Assembly: GCF_042477335.2 (NCBI RefSeq)
Contig: NC_091249.1
Location: 51,258,001 to 51,322,000, forward strand
Length of the DNA stretch: 64,000 bases
Reading direction: 5' to 3'
DNA from: Ovis canadensis
Lineage: Eukaryota > Chordata > Mammalia > Artiodactyla > Bovidae
The number at the start of each line of letters is the position of its first letter. Position 1 is the first letter of the stretch. Positions 13,101 to 23,305 of the stretch are shown one piece after another. A program made the translations under genes and the position numbers. Below the pieces are notes generated by a model. The model saw only the letters and a list, made by a program, of their open reading frames with translations. It was not told the DNA's origin and made no database searches.

Positions 13101-15770
13101 AACACACAGGCATACATGTGCCCCTGATCGTTGAGTCATTGAGGCCTCTGGGATTCTTACCATGGCCTAACCTCACTCCACTCGTCCATCTTCAGAAGGG
13201 CCTTTGCACATGCTGTCAAAAGCACAAAGTCCCCAGGCCCCTTCTTATTGGATTACTAAGCATCTTGACATTTACGTGTGTTTCAGCCGGGAAGGGCTAC
13301 CCCTGCAAGACATGCAAGATAGTGCTGAACTCCATAGAACAGTACCAAGCTCATGTCAGCGGCTTCAAACACAAGAACCAGTAAGTAATCACACTTTGAA
13401 ATTCATGGGTCTGCAGCAGGAGCTCAGGGCTTCGGAATCAGAACAAAGCCAGGTATTCCTTGGCTAGAAAGGAATCCTGGCAGTCTTTTCTTTTTAGTTA
13501 GCAAAACCTTGGTCAGTCAACAGAAGTATCCCCTATGTGAGTTCTCCTGTCAGCTTCTCCCCAGCCTTTAGACCTGTTGGGCTGAAGGTTTTAGTAGAAA
13601 AACAGAAATGATTCCCTTAGTGGTCGCCTAAATTTTTTGGCAACATGTTAGCAGTCTAACTGGGGACACTCGTCAACCCCCACCCACGACCCAGGTTCTT
13701 TCATTGATCAAATACTGAACACCTCTGAGTGGTAGCCCAGACAGACCCAGTCTGACAGACTCAGTTCCTGCTCTGATAACCTAACATTCTGATGGGATGA
13801 GACAGAAACAATGACGATGCAAACCACCAATAATTACAAATGGTGATAAGTGCTTTAAAGGGAAGAGACTAACAGAGTTGTCTGTCTGTAATAATCTTGA
13901 AAATGATTCACATTCTTTGGTTGAGCTCCTGGTCTGTTGCAGGCCATATGCCAAGCAGATTCTCTCAGGTAATCCTCACAATAGTCCTGGGAGAAAAGGG
14001 TTATTATTCTGATTTACAAACACAGGCGACCACCACTCAGAGTGGTGGTGTGAGGCAGAGCTACAATTCACACTGAGGCTTGGCAGGCTCACAGCATGTT
14101 CCTCCAGGGCAGTGCTGACCAGGGGGTTGTGGTGCCGTGTGATACGAACAGGCCAGGTCTGTCTGGGAAGGCTCAGATGGTTCAGTCCCTACTTCTCAGA
14201 AGGGTAGTGGGGACAGTGTGCCACAACATAACCTTGGGAGATAGGAATTATCCCTGTTCTACAGATGAGGAAACAGTTTCAGGCAGATCTGCTGAGATGA
14301 CTGCTTTGACTTTGGTGATTAGTTCTGGACTGCTTACAGAGCCAAGTGAGTTAAAGGTGGTAGAAGGGCAGAGTGTTAGGCTCAAAACGTTCTTGGTCCT
14401 CTCTGCTCTGCCTGAAGTCTCCTCTCCCACACTGTGGCTTTATTGATAGATACATCTTTAGCTGGGAGAACTCGTGAGGTTCCCCTTAGATAGGATTTGA
14501 GACAAGCCCTCGCACCTTGGCTTGCATCTCACTTTCAGCATTGCAGCTTGGCTGGTGGCAATTTTGGCAAACAACTCAGAACCAGTCAGAACCCTACCGT
14601 GGGGCTACCCAGACTTGAAAATGCTAGTGTTGTTTATTATTTCCTTCTTACACTTTCCAGCTATGTGACCTTAGGTGAGTCAATAAACCTCTTTGAGCCT
14701 CCAGTTTCTTCTCTATAAGATTATGCTACAAAAACAAAACAAAACAAAGATTATAGTATAATTTGTTGAACACGTAATTGAATCTCATTTAATTTGCAAC
14801 AGCATCTCTGAATTAGGACTCCCCCCACCCTTTACAACCCAAGGAAACCTAATATCAGATAGATTAAGTAACTTGCTGTAGATTTCATGGTTACTTGGAG
14901 TTAGACCCAGTATTCAAACTCTTGACTCCAAAGCCCATTCATTTTGCTTTGCTATTTCCAAATGGAGCTCTTCTTCCTCACCGTATAGGATGAAATAAGT
15001 GTTAGAGATAATATATGTGAAGTCCTAGTCCTGATAAGAGGAGCTATTAGAGATAAGCTTTCATTCACTCACCAGCGATTTATTGTTCATCTATTATGTG
15101 TCAAACCCTGTTTTGAGCACCAGGGCTATGTTAGGAACCAAGACCAGTGCTTTTCTCTGATCCATTTGATCCCCCTCTGATGGTAGAAAGAGATCCTAAA
15201 CAAATCCAAAACAAATCAGACAGTATCAGGTGATACTAGTGAGGTCATGACTGGAGAGCCACTTGTTTCCATGTGCTGGGAAGAATGGTCTTTCTGTCGC
15301 ATCCAGGTCATGTAGAGCCCCATAGGCAGAAAAAGTGGTTCAGTACAGAGGAAACACATGGGCTTCAGTCCTGAATCTACCACACTTTAAATCAGCTTAC
15401 TGTGGGCAGGTCACTTATACTTTCTGAACTTTAGTTTCCTTGTGTATAAAATGGGGGTGCTGGTCCCCCCGCCTTGCAAAATTAGCCTGAGAATGAAACA
15501 GGATGCTGAAAGCAGAACACCCAGCCTTGTGCCTGGCATGCGGTGGTCCTCAGTAAGGAGAGCTGCCTGGCTTGTTACTCCACACCCTGAAAGAGCTGTA
15601 CTGTCTTTAGAATAAGCTACTTGGGATACCATCACCACCACCACAAACTAATCATATGCCTTTGTTCCCTCTCAAATTACAGGTCACCAAAAACAGTGGC
15701 ATCACCTCTGGGCCAGATTCCCATGCAAAGGCAACCTATTCAGAAAGACTCAACCACCTTGGAAAACTAG
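1076..15770 (+). CDS. ZNF346: ZNF346 (JAZ) dsRNA-binding zinc-finger protein, exons 2-7 (5' partial)
   Basis: Coding parts are 1076-1179, 1741-1833, 3607-3751, 7765-7947, 13287-13380 and 15683-15770. They total 707 nt, join in frame through GT-AG introns, and give 235 residues ending at TAG 15768-15770. Exon 1, which carries the start codon and about 58 residues in the human 294-residue protein, lies before the window. Four JAZ-type zinc fingers are readable, each C-x2-C ... H-x5-H: the first begins QCKVC and is split between exons 2 and 3, the second is in exon 4 (CCPICNMTF), the third in exon 5 (FCSLCHATF) and the fourth in exon 6 (YPCKTCKIV). Fingers of this class bind dsRNA and RNA-DNA hybrids rather than specific DNA sites; the family protein is nuclear and nucleolar, shuttles with exportin-5, and promotes apoptosis when overexpressed. 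The close match to the remembered human protein and the intact frame indicate a functional gene. The promoter is outside the window. Confidence 0.97.
1400..1560 (+). repeat. MIR SINE
   Basis: Mammalian-wide tRNA-derived repeat: AGTGTAGTAGAAAGTGTATG, then AAGCCTCAGTTTCCTCATCT. It lies in ZNF346 intron 2. Confidence 0.75.
1741..1833 (+). CDS. ZNF346: ZNF346 coding exon 3
   Basis: Acceptor TTACAG ends at 1740; donor GTAATC starts at 1834. It is 93 nt, exactly 31 codons, starting [10 protein letters not shown], which supplies the second zinc-binding His and the basic tail of finger 1, and ending KRLDSDQ in the linker to finger 2. Being a multiple of three, it could be skipped without a frameshift, but skipping would break finger 1. 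Confidence 0.95.
1890..2125 (+). repeat. MIR SINE
   Basis: TGGTGTGGTGGAAAGAGCGT, CTTCAAATCCTAGC and CACAGAGCCTGGCACATAGT span nearly a full element. Confidence 0.85.
2425..2590 (+). repeat. MIR SINE
   Basis: GGTTGGGTGACCTTAGACAA and GTCACTTAACCTGTCTGTAG are the MIR core. Confidence 0.75.
3020..3592 (+). repeat. L2-like ancient repeat abutting ZNF346 exon 4
   Basis: It contains the mammalian-wide motif series ATCTGCTGTGTGCCAG, TAATCTGGGCCTTGAAGGCT and GCAGTGGGGAACCAGTGAAG, in order. It ends 14 bp before the exon 4 acceptor. Confidence 0.65.
3607..3751 (+). CDS. ZNF346: ZNF346 coding exon 4
   Basis: Acceptor CTAACCAG ends at 3606; donor GTACTG starts at 3752. It encodes a basic linker ([10 protein letters not shown]), all of zinc finger 2 ([19 protein letters not shown], then LGKTH) and a Lys-rich tail. 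The open frame read past the donor is intron. Confidence 0.95.
4640..4850 (+). repeat. MIR SINE
   Basis: GTTTAAATCCTGGCACTGCT, then GAGTTTTCTCACCTATAATA and GATGTTCAGTAAATGAC. Confidence 0.78.
4852..4978 (-). mobile_element. CHR-2-type SINE, diverged
   Basis: Minus-strand copy in ZNF346 intron 4. The tail lies at the left (GGGGCCATGCTGCACGGCTT) and the head at the right (AACCCCTGGACTGCCAG). Confidence 0.8.
5380..6540. repeat. AT-rich degraded LINE sequence in ZNF346 intron 4
   Basis: Two successive blocks share an ordered pattern (about 5,520-5,620 with AAGACAACCACTGTCAACAT, and about 5,755-5,855 with GAGAAACACTGTTAATATGT). This suggests overlapping old LINE copies, followed by TATAAATAACACTACAGTGA. 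I cannot name the family. Confidence 0.45.
6980..7115 (+). repeat. MIR SINE
   Basis: GCATAGCAAAGAGGGCATGG, CACAGACCTGGATTCACTC and AAGTCATTTCACCCATCTGA. Confidence 0.78.
7765..7947 (+). CDS. ZNF346: ZNF346 coding exon 5
   Basis: Acceptor CACCTTAG ends at 7764; donor GTAAGG starts at 7948. The first two bases finish an Ala codon ([10 protein letters not shown]). It encodes zinc finger 3 ([19 protein letters not shown], then VGKKH) and a basic helix-like segment ([15 protein letters not shown]), ending in the Ser/Ala linker before finger 4. Confidence 0.95.
9625..10340 (+). repeat. L2-like ancient repeat
   Basis: Motifs in order: CGCCAGGCATTGTG, TTAAGGAGCTTAGAGTCCAG, CATTGGGAAGCCATTCACAT and AGAGGCAGTTGGATATGTAG. 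It lies in ZNF346 intron 5. Confidence 0.65.
10494..10862 (+). mobile_element. L1 3' end, old, sense orientation
   Basis: The sequence resembles L1 3' ends: ATGAACCTTGAGGATACTAT, GTCACAGAAAGAAAATTCC and TATTTTACCACAATTTAAAA, then A-rich. It lies in ZNF346 intron 5. Long antisense ORFs here are by-products. Confidence 0.8.
11495..11700 (+). repeat. MIR SINE
   Basis: CAGAGGGCAAATCCAGCTCT, CAGGTCACTTAACCTCCCTG and TGCTTGGTGTTAAATAGC. Confidence 0.75.
12395..12625 (+). repeat. MIR SINE, diverged
   Basis: CTTATTTTCTTCCTCTGTAA and ATATCAGGCACTTAGTAAAT mark a plus-strand MIR in ZNF346 intron 5. Confidence 0.6.
13287..13380 (+). CDS. ZNF346: ZNF346 coding exon 6
   Basis: Acceptor GTTTCAG ends at 13286; donor GTAAGT starts at 13381, a perfect consensus. 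It encodes [15 protein letters not shown] and the remainder of zinc finger 4 through HVSGFKHKN; the final Gln codon is completed by exon 7. Confidence 0.95.
13381..15682 (+). other. ZNF346: ZNF346 intron 6
   Basis: A 2.3-kb intron with old MIR/L2-like fragments (about 13,720-14,050, 14,640-14,790 and 15,060-15,240), an AAAAC run near 14,730 and a MIR at its end. No exon is seen. Confidence 0.85.
15320..15560 (+). repeat. MIR SINE
   Basis: CACATGGGCTTCAGTCCTGA, CAGGTCACTTATACTTTCTG and GTGCCTGGCATGCGGTGG. It ends about 120 bp before the terminal ZNF346 exon. Confidence 0.78.
15683..15770 (+). CDS. ZNF346: ZNF346 terminal coding exon 7
   Basis: Acceptor AATTACAG ends at 15682. The frame continues as [13 protein letters not shown] and ends KDSTTLEN followed by TAG at 15768-15770. 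The segment after finger 4 is short, polar and probably disordered. Confidence 0.94.
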
Positions 15771-17038
15771 AGGTGTTTCTGTCCAGCAACCCAGGTTGAA
15801 CTAGCCATGAGCCAGCTTCCTGTTACTATGGTCAGCCCTTGGCTCCGTCTTCCTCCTTTCTTACTCCTGGAGAATACACAGGCCTGAGGCAGGAGTAGAC
15901 CATAGACAGCCTCGGATTGGCCCAGGCAAATCTACTCCCCCTCCTCCCCTTTGGAATTGGCCCTGTAGGTCAGGGTAAGGGAAGCAGAGATGTTGACAGG
16001 ACTTGGGATTTCCCAGGGTGGTAATTTGGAGGATGGTCTTTCCCCTTCGTCAGCCCCTCCGGGCCGTATGTCATGAGACCCCAGGCCTATCTTTCTACTA
16101 GAGGTCACTTATGGACCACTCCCTGCAGCTAAAGAACAGAGGTCTCCCTAAGCTCTAGGCATCTCCAGTGAAACCCAGAAATTTCACTCCAGGCCTAGGC
16201 CTAGGTAGGAAAGGGCGGATGGAAGTGGCTGCCACATGGAGGCTTGGAGTTCATGTGACACTTCCCGCCCCACAGAGAGAGTGAGCTTTCCTGAGCCTGG
16301 TATCCGATGCTGGCCAGTTGTCCAGATTTCTGCCCACTGTGAAGTCTCCTCCTGGAGCAGTGACACAGTCCTGGCAGAGCACTGGTATCCCGCTTTCCCC
16401 TTCTCCACAGTTCCTGAATGGTGCTAAGGACCTGCAGCAACTGGGGACAAGCTAGAGCCGAAGGAGGCCTCAGTGCCCAGTGGGATCACAGAACATGCCA
16501 ACAGAGGCCTTTCCCCTCCTCCATCAGAGGTGCTCTGGCACAGGGTCATGTGGGAAGGTCCCCACGTAAAAATTTCCTGGATGGCTCTCTCCCTTTAAAG
16601 GGAAACTGCCCTCACGCCAGCCAGCTCCGAGGCTGACCGCTGTCCTTCGGCCCTACTGGTCCTCTTGTTCCCCTTGCGCAGCAGACCATCTGTCCAGGCT
16701 GCTGTGGTGCTAGTCCTCCCCCATCATCCACTAGGAGATTCTGGAGACCAAGGAGCAAGATGGACCCTTAAGAGAATAGAAAAGAGAGCTGGTGTAAGCT
16801 TCTGCAGTGAGGAAACAGCTATGTCCCCGACCCCAAATGTAGATTTCTACAACACTGCTGTGCTTTATGGCCTGGGACTTCACTGGGAGTGGACTTTACC
16901 TCATAGCTTTCAAACAGGAATTCCATGGAGGGTCACCCTCTGAGGGGCCTGCTCACTGGGTCAGAGAAGTCCACAGCTGCTCTTGTGGGCTCCTCCCTGC
17001 ACTCCCTGTCCCTTTGCCTGTAAATGCCTTTGTGTATT

Positions 17039-17080
17039 GTGTGTGTGTGTGTGTGCGTGTGTGTGCGTGCGTGCGTGCGC
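17039..17080. repeat. (GT)n/(GCGT)n microsatellite
   Basis: A run of GT dinucleotides interrupted by GC steps and ending in several GCGT units. It lies in the 3' UTR of ZNF346, so it would be transcribed as a UG-rich tract. Confidence 0.95.
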
Positions 17081-17113
17081 TTATGCTCTATCTTTTGGTC
17101 ACTGAAGCATCTA

Positions 17114-17119
17114 AATAAA
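17114..17119 (+). terminator. ZNF346: Poly(A) signal of ZNF346
   Basis: Canonical AATAAA about 1.34 kb after the ZNF346 stop codon, and the only one between the stop and the intergenic repeats. Confidence 0.75.
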
Positions 17120-17139
17120 GAATTTCTCCCATGAGCCAG

Positions 17140-19085
17140 ACTGCAACTCAACAGATCTGGGATTTGAATCATCTAGTATGCGTATCTTTACCCTTTGCCC
17201 TAGCCCTGCTCAAACTTCCAGCACCCTAAGTAGTGATTTTAGGAGCGGGGACAGAAACAGATATCCAGATTGCTTGGCAGCTCTGTAGAAGTCCTACAGA
17301 GTCCAGGTGCACTAAATTCAATACAAGCTTATCTGCTCATCTACCTCCCCCTATCCTGGAGGGCCTCACAGATGTCTTTAGAAGGTTTAAGCTGGGAATC
17401 TACTTTGTTTGAGATGATCGTGTGGCTGCTGTGTGAGAAGGAATTCAGGGGAGCAGGAAAGGAAATGTACAGGGAGGCCAAAATGGGAACAGTGTCCAAT
17501 TTGACTCTCTCCAGGCTAACTCCTTCAGGGCAGAGACCTAGCATCATTCATCTCCATTCCTCCGATGGACAGAGTGGTTTGTCGTGCAGTGTTTGTTGAA
17601 TGAAAGAATGAATGAATGAGGATGCATAAGAAGAGATGGGCTTTTCCTGCTCAGCTAATACGTAGCAGTAGGCTGGTTCCATGGGACTTGTGATTCTTGG
17701 AAAAACCTTTTCCATGACCCAGAAATGAGCTGGGAAAGGAGTGCATGCAATGACTTCAGCAGCCTTCTTTGCTTCAGACAGCCAAATCTGAGGAAGGTGC
17801 CCAGGCGGCCTGAACTCCTATTCTTCACTCAGCATTATTATTCTTGGGAACCTGCTCTTTACCAACTGGGAAAGGCCCTACACACCTCTCAGCTTCCAAA
17901 GCCTAGACTGCCTTAGCAGTTTCCCCAGAGTCCTTCTGTCCTGACCAAGATGTCATGATCAGCCCCACCTACCAGGCAAGGAAGCAAAGGGCAGAGAGAT
18001 GAGTGAGCTGCCAGAGTATGAATCCTTGACCTGCAGGATCTCTTAGTCAGGATTCAAGAGTCCTACCAGCTGTGTGCTCAGCCCTGTTGGCCTAGGGATG
18101 CAGGAATGAATATTCTCTTAGAGCCCTTGGGTAGCTCATACAGTCACAGATCATTATGGTGATGGAGGGTTATACAGGATGCTCTGGGAATGCACAAAGA
18201 TGCAGGCCCCAACTTAGCCAAGGGTATGAAAACACTGAAGAAAATGGGAAACTAGCACTATAACAACCTTTCGAGCTAGGAGATGATACTCCATTTTATA
18301 GAAAAAGAACAAGGTTCAAAAAGATATAGTGATTTGCCTAAGGTCTCACTGCTAAGAGCAAAATGGAGCATAAAATCTGGTTCTCTAGATTCCTTGTCTT
18401 TACAAGGACCAGAGTACTTTCCCCGTGACCCCTGGGCCTGCCTCACTCATCTGGCAGGGCCACAGTCTCACAGCAGCGGCACCATCAAAATGAGATTGGA
18501 CAAGGCTCTATGTTTATTTTATATTCCAAGCCCCCTTCCCCTCTCGTAATTTTACCCAAGATTCCTGATGTATTAGACTCTAGTTGTAAGTAACAACCTT
18601 AAAGTGATTATCTAAAAAAGGAAATTTACTGAGTCTCTGAATGAAACAACCTTGTACAGGGATGGCTAGATTCAGGTTCTGACACAGTCATCTCACTCTG
18701 GTTTGCTCTGTGTGGCCTCTTTCCCTGGGCGGACTTTCTCCAGAAGGTGGAGACAGCCTCTGGCAGCTTCAGGTTTATATCCTAATAGATTGGTAACTGC
18801 AATGGAAAGAATATCTTTTTCTTGGTACCAGTAAAAAATGCTGGGATTGACTCATTAGCTCATCTGGATCTGTTTCCATCCCTAAACCAGTCGCTGCAGC
18901 TAGAGGAAATGGTCCTCTGGGCACCTGGAAAGGACTGAGTCCCACCTACAACACACTGACTGAAAGCGGGAGAGAGGTGCTTGCATCAAAAAGAAGAAAG
19001 TGCAGAGTTCCCTCCGTCCCAGGGGAGAATAGTGGATGTGGAGGGCACAAATAACTGTTGTCAGCCATATTCAAAGATTATCTTT
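17140..19085. other. Intergenic start between ZNF346 and FGFR4
   Basis: No gene is seen. Short, weakly MIR/L2-like stretches occur near 18,060-18,400; the rest is unremarkable. Confidence 0.7.
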
Positions 19086-19735
19086 ACTTGATCACTGCTT
19101 TTCTAATGTTTTGAGATACAGCATACATTCAATAATGTGAGCCAAATTTTTTAGAGTACAATTTGATGAGGGTGATGTATCCATATGGTCAGTCAGCCTC
19201 CAGATCAATATAGAAAACACCACCAGTCCCCAGAGGCTGGCCTTGTTTCCCTTCCTAGTCAGTATCCCACAGAAGCAAACACTATCTTGACCTGTCTTAA
19301 CCATAGATTCATTTTGCTTGCCCTTCAGTTTTATAAAAAGGGACTTGTCCATGCACCCACTTTGTTCAATATTATGTCTGTGAGATTCATCCATATTATT
19401 GTGTGTATCAGAAGCTCATTTAAAAAAATTTATTTCATGCTGAATAGTAGTCCATTGTATGAATATACCATAGTTTACCCATTCTGCTATTATAAATAAA
19501 GCCACTAGAAAAAGTTTTTATGTGCCATTTGGGGTGCACATGCATGCATACATTCAGGAATAGAATTGCCGCATCGTAGGATAGGTGCATGTTTAGCTGG
19601 ACTAGACAACGCCAAATGCTTTCCAGAGTGGTTCTACCAACTTACATCCCCACCTGCAGTGTAGAGTTCCTGCTCCACATCCTTGTCAGCACTTGGTATT
19701 GTTCCTCTTTCTAATTTTGACCATTCTGGTGGCAC
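19085..19735 (-). mobile_element. L1 3' end, old, antisense
   Basis: Diverged antisense L1 sequence, with CATGCTGAATAGTAGTCCAT, TTACCCATTCTGCTATTATA and TTGTCAGCACTTGGTATTGT. Confidence 0.78.
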
Positions 19736-20007
19736 CCAGGAATTTGAACCCAAGAGACTTATCTTTTCATCCATGATCGTTTTACTCTGAGCATCCCTGA
19801 AATCAGGTTTGAATTTCTGTAGCCTGGAATATTCTCCAGTGTGGCCCAGGACCTACACTACACAACACAGCAGATAAACATTTCATGCTGAATGAGGGAA
19901 CCCCTGCCCATGCCCATGACTCCACTGGGCAAGGAAGCTCTCATGGAAAAAGAGGCATCAGCCCTGGAGAGGCAGCCTAGTGAAGCAGCAAGGAACTCGG
20001 GCTCTGG

Positions 20008-20125
20008 GACTTCCTGGAGGTCCCGTGGTTAAGACTTCACTTCCACTGCAGGGGGCACGGGTTTGATCCCTGGTTAGGTAAGATCCTGCGTGCCACATAA
20101 CGTGGCCAAGGGGAAACAAAGAAAC
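20008..20125 (+). mobile_element. CHR-2-type SINE
   Basis: Plus-strand copy, GGACTTCCTGGAGGTCCCGT to ATAACGTGGCCAAGGGGAAA. Confidence 0.87.
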
Positions 20126-20210
20126 AAAAGTACCTGTTAAGAGCTCAGGCTCCGGAATGGGTAAAATGTTAGTACTCACTTACCTTATAGGGTTATTTAA
20201 AGGATATATA

Positions 20211-20433
20211 TGTGTGCTAAGTCACTTCAGACATGTATGACTCTTTGTGAGCCTACGGACTGTAGCCTGCCAGGCTCCTCTGTACATGGGGTTCTCCAGG
20301 CAAGTATAATACTGGAGTGGGTTTTCATTCCCTTTTCCAAGGGATCTTCCCAACCCAGGGATTGAACCTGAGTCTCGAGTCTCCTGCATTGGCAGGCAGG
20401 TTCTTTACTACAAGTGCCACCTGGAAAGCCCAA
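20211..20433 (-). mobile_element. Bov-tA SINE
   Basis: Minus-strand copy, with the BovB-like tail at the left (TGTGTGCTAAGTCACTTC) and the tRNA-Glu-derived head at the right. Diverged flanks GATATATATG and GATACGTATG may be an old target-site duplication. Confidence 0.9.
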
Positions 20434-21394
20434 AAGAATAGATACGTATGAAAAAATTACAGTGACTGACACATGATAGAAGCTATGTGAATGATGACTG
20501 CTGTTTCTATCATTGGCCAGAATCAAGCTCTGGGTCTCCCTGGGGAAGGAAGTCTATAGGCAGATGGCATCTGGCTCAGCCCTCTGTATTAAGACTCAGT
20601 GATTTATGAAATGTCAGAAACCTGTTTCAATCTGATTGAGGAAGGAAAAAGAGGCAACATGCTGGCCAAAGATGATTCTCCCCTGGGCTCTAGCAAGTAG
20701 TCATCTTCCACTGATCTGGAACCTCAGCCTATCACTGCATCCCAAGCCCTACAGCCAATGACATCTGAAGAGATGAAATGGAATCGTGGAGGTAAAGCTA
20801 TTAGAACTGATTGCACCAACCACTCAATGCAGACACAAGACTGTGTATGTGCCAGGAGCTATATGATTCTGGACCCCTGGGTATTGGTCTGAACCCTGTC
20901 ACCAGCTTCATGTGACCTGAGGCCTTAATATTTTCTTGTGAAGTAGAAATTAGAAGAAATCAGAGTTCTCAGCCAGAGTTCTAAAGAGGTAGTGACGGGC
21001 AGGGATTCTTCCAAGAAATAGTAAAAAAGAAAGTCCTTCCCTCACAACAGCCCCTGTCCAATGAGCTGTTCCAACCCCTAACCAAGCCTTCTGATGGGCA
21101 GCCAATAGTGTCAAATAGGAAAAACAACTCCCTCTCACCATCTGTCCACCTAATGACCTGACCTACTCTGCCTTGTGTCAAGCCCACATTACAGACAGGG
21201 CAGACACAGCCCTGCTTTAGCACTCCCAAGCTTACTGTTCACAAATGCTGCTTCCATCCATCCAGGAGCTTCAAAACTGGGAAGAAATCTTACAGTTCTG
21301 TGAAGAGTTCAACTCTGTAGTGCAATGACCCCATTGGCCACTAGGTGGAGAAAGCTCCTTTTTTTGCTGGACAAAGTAGACCAGTCTCAGGACC

Positions 21395-22376
21395 TTCAGT
21401 TCAGTTCAGTTCGGTCACTCAGTCATGTCCGACTCTGCGACCCCATGAATCGCAGCACGCCAGGCCTCCCTGTCCATCACCAACTCCCAGAGTTCACTCA
21501 GACTCACGTCCATCGAGTCGGTGATGCCATCCAGCCATCTCATCCTCTGTCGTCCCCTTCTCCTCCTGCCCCCAATGCCTCCCAGCATCAGAGTCTTTTC
21601 CAATGAGTCAACTCTTCGCATGAAGTGGCCAAAGTACTGGAGTTTCAGCTTTAGCATCATTCCTTCCAAAGAACACCCAGGGCTGATCTCCTTCCTTGCA
21701 GTCCAAGGGACTCTCAGGAGTCTTCAACACCACAGTTCAAAAGCATCAATTCTTTGGCACTCAGCTTTCTTCACAGTCCAACTCACATCCATGACCACTG
21801 GAAAAACCATAGCCTTGACTAGATGGGCCTTTGTTGGCAAAGTAATGTCTCTGCTTTTGAATATGCTATCTAGGTTGGTCATAACTTTCCTTCCAAGGAG
21901 TAAGCGTCTTTTAATTTCATGGCTGCAGTCACCATCTGCAGTGATTTTGGAGCCCCCAAAAATAAAGTCTGACACTGTTTCCACTGTTTCCCCATCTATT
22001 TCCTATGAAGTGATGGGACCAGATGCCATGATCTTCATTTTCTGAATGTTGAGCTTTAAGCCAACTTTTTCACTCTCCTCTTTCACTTTCATCAAGAAAC
22101 TCTTTATTTCCTCTTCACTTTCTTCCATGAAGGTGGTGTCATCTGCATATCTGAGGTTATTGATATTTCTCCCAGCAATCTTGATTCCAGCTTGTGCTTC
22201 TTCCAGCCCAGCGTTTCTCATGATGTACTGTGCATATAAGTTAAATAAGCAGGGTGACAATATACAGCCTTGACGTACTCCTTTTCCTATTTGGAACCAG
22301 TCTGTTGTTCTGTTTGATTTGATGCCAAAGAGAAGAGAATGACTTTCTCTGAGCCCCTGTATTTGATATTTCACTT
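21395..22376 (-). mobile_element. BovB (RTE) LINE, 5'-truncated, with RT fragments
   Basis: On the minus strand, 22003-22374 reads as part of a reverse transcriptase with GVRQGCILSPCLFNLYA and the catalytic RYADDT. Further conserved C-terminal pieces follow in shifted frames at 21724-21984 (SKITADGDCSHEIKRRLLLG) and 21415-21669 ([22 protein letters not shown]). The 3' end lies at the left, with TTCAGTTCAGT repeats on the + strand. The frames are broken, so it is inactive. Confidence 0.93.
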
Positions 22377-22803
22377 AGCCCTCAAGACAATTTGAAAAGG
22401 TTAATTTTAACAGGAGAAATACAGAGGCAAACTCTTGCAAAGCTTACACAACTAAGACATAGTGTGCAGAGATATGACCCCCGTGATCCTAAGTTCTAGC
22501 ACACCTTACCAGGTGTTCCCTGGGGGATAACTCTGAGGGCTCTAGTTTAGTCACTTGCCCGGGAGTACACCTGATGTCTAGCCTGCTCATCAGCCTTTTT
22601 TTTTTAAGCTCTCTTCACTTGCATGATGTCTCTGCTCCATTCTTTAGGCCCTGTGGTTCTGAGAGAGTGACCCCGCCCACTCCCTGGTTCCAGGGGTGAA
22701 GCTGTGACCTAAACATGGGCAATCAGAATCATAAGTCTGGAGCTGTTAGTACCCATCTTTGCCGACATATAAGGACAGTCTGCCTGATAATTAAGCCAAC
22801 ACA

Positions 22804-23012
22804 GGCTTCCCTGGTGGCTCAGATGGTAAAGTGTCTGCCTGCAATATGGGAGACCCAGGTTCAATCCCTGGGCCAGGAAGTTACCCTGGAGAAGGAGATG
22901 GCAACACACTCCAGTACTCTTGCCTGGAAAATTTCATGGAGGGAGGAGCCTGGTAGGCTACAATCCATGGGGTTGCCAAGAATCGGACACGACTGAGCAA
23001 CTTCACTTTCAG
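22804..23012 (+). mobile_element. Bov-tA SINE
   Basis: Full-length: head GGCTTCCCTGGTGGCTCAGA, tRNA box-B-like GGTTCAATCCC, and end CTGAGCAACTTCACTTTC. Confidence 0.93.
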
Positions 23013-23305
23013 AGGAACATGGAGCTGAGAGATAAGAAGAGACTGATTTCTAATGAGCACCTGGATCCAACCATGCCTGAAGCTAATACTTTCAGGACTT
23101 TTTAGTTATGAATCAGTAGATTCCTTTTCCCTTAAGTCAGTTTAAGTTGACTTTCTATCACTTCAACCAAGAGTGCCGCCTAATACATTTCTACTCATCC
23201 TGAGAAGATCACTGACCCTCAAGGCTGAGTTGCCTGTCTTTCTTTGCTCCCAGATGCCCTGTGCCCCCTCTAGTATTACTATTAATATTCTCTGTTATGG
23301 TCAAC

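Larger units (their letters stand above)
7948..13286 (+). other. ZNF346: ZNF346 intron 5
   Basis: A 5.3-kb intron. Apart from the L2-like, L1 and MIR elements listed, I see only unique-looking non-coding sequence, with no conserved-looking ORF or RNA gene. Confidence 0.85.
15771..17140 (+). other. ZNF346: ZNF346 3' UTR
   Basis: Non-coding sequence runs from the stop codon to the first good poly(A) signal, AATAAA at 17114-17119. Cleavage is expected about 15-25 nt later, near 17,130-17,140. No earlier AATAAA is visible. A GT/GC microsatellite at 17,039-17,080 lies inside the UTR. The extent is inferred from the signal alone. Confidence 0.75.

Noticed and set aside
12980-13286. Upstream extension of ZNF346 exon 6
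   Set aside because: The open frame precedes a clear TTTCAG acceptor, and its translation has no similarity to the finger domains.
21521-22045. Plus-strand ORF of 174 codons
   Set aside because: It is the reverse strand of a BovB LINE whose minus strand carries the real reverse-transcriptase motifs.
22804-22880. tRNA-like head with a GGTTCAATCCC box, repeated many times across the window
   Set aside because: These are heads of tRNA-Glu-derived SINEs, not tRNA genes; none folds into a complete tRNA with an acceptor stem and anticodon loop.
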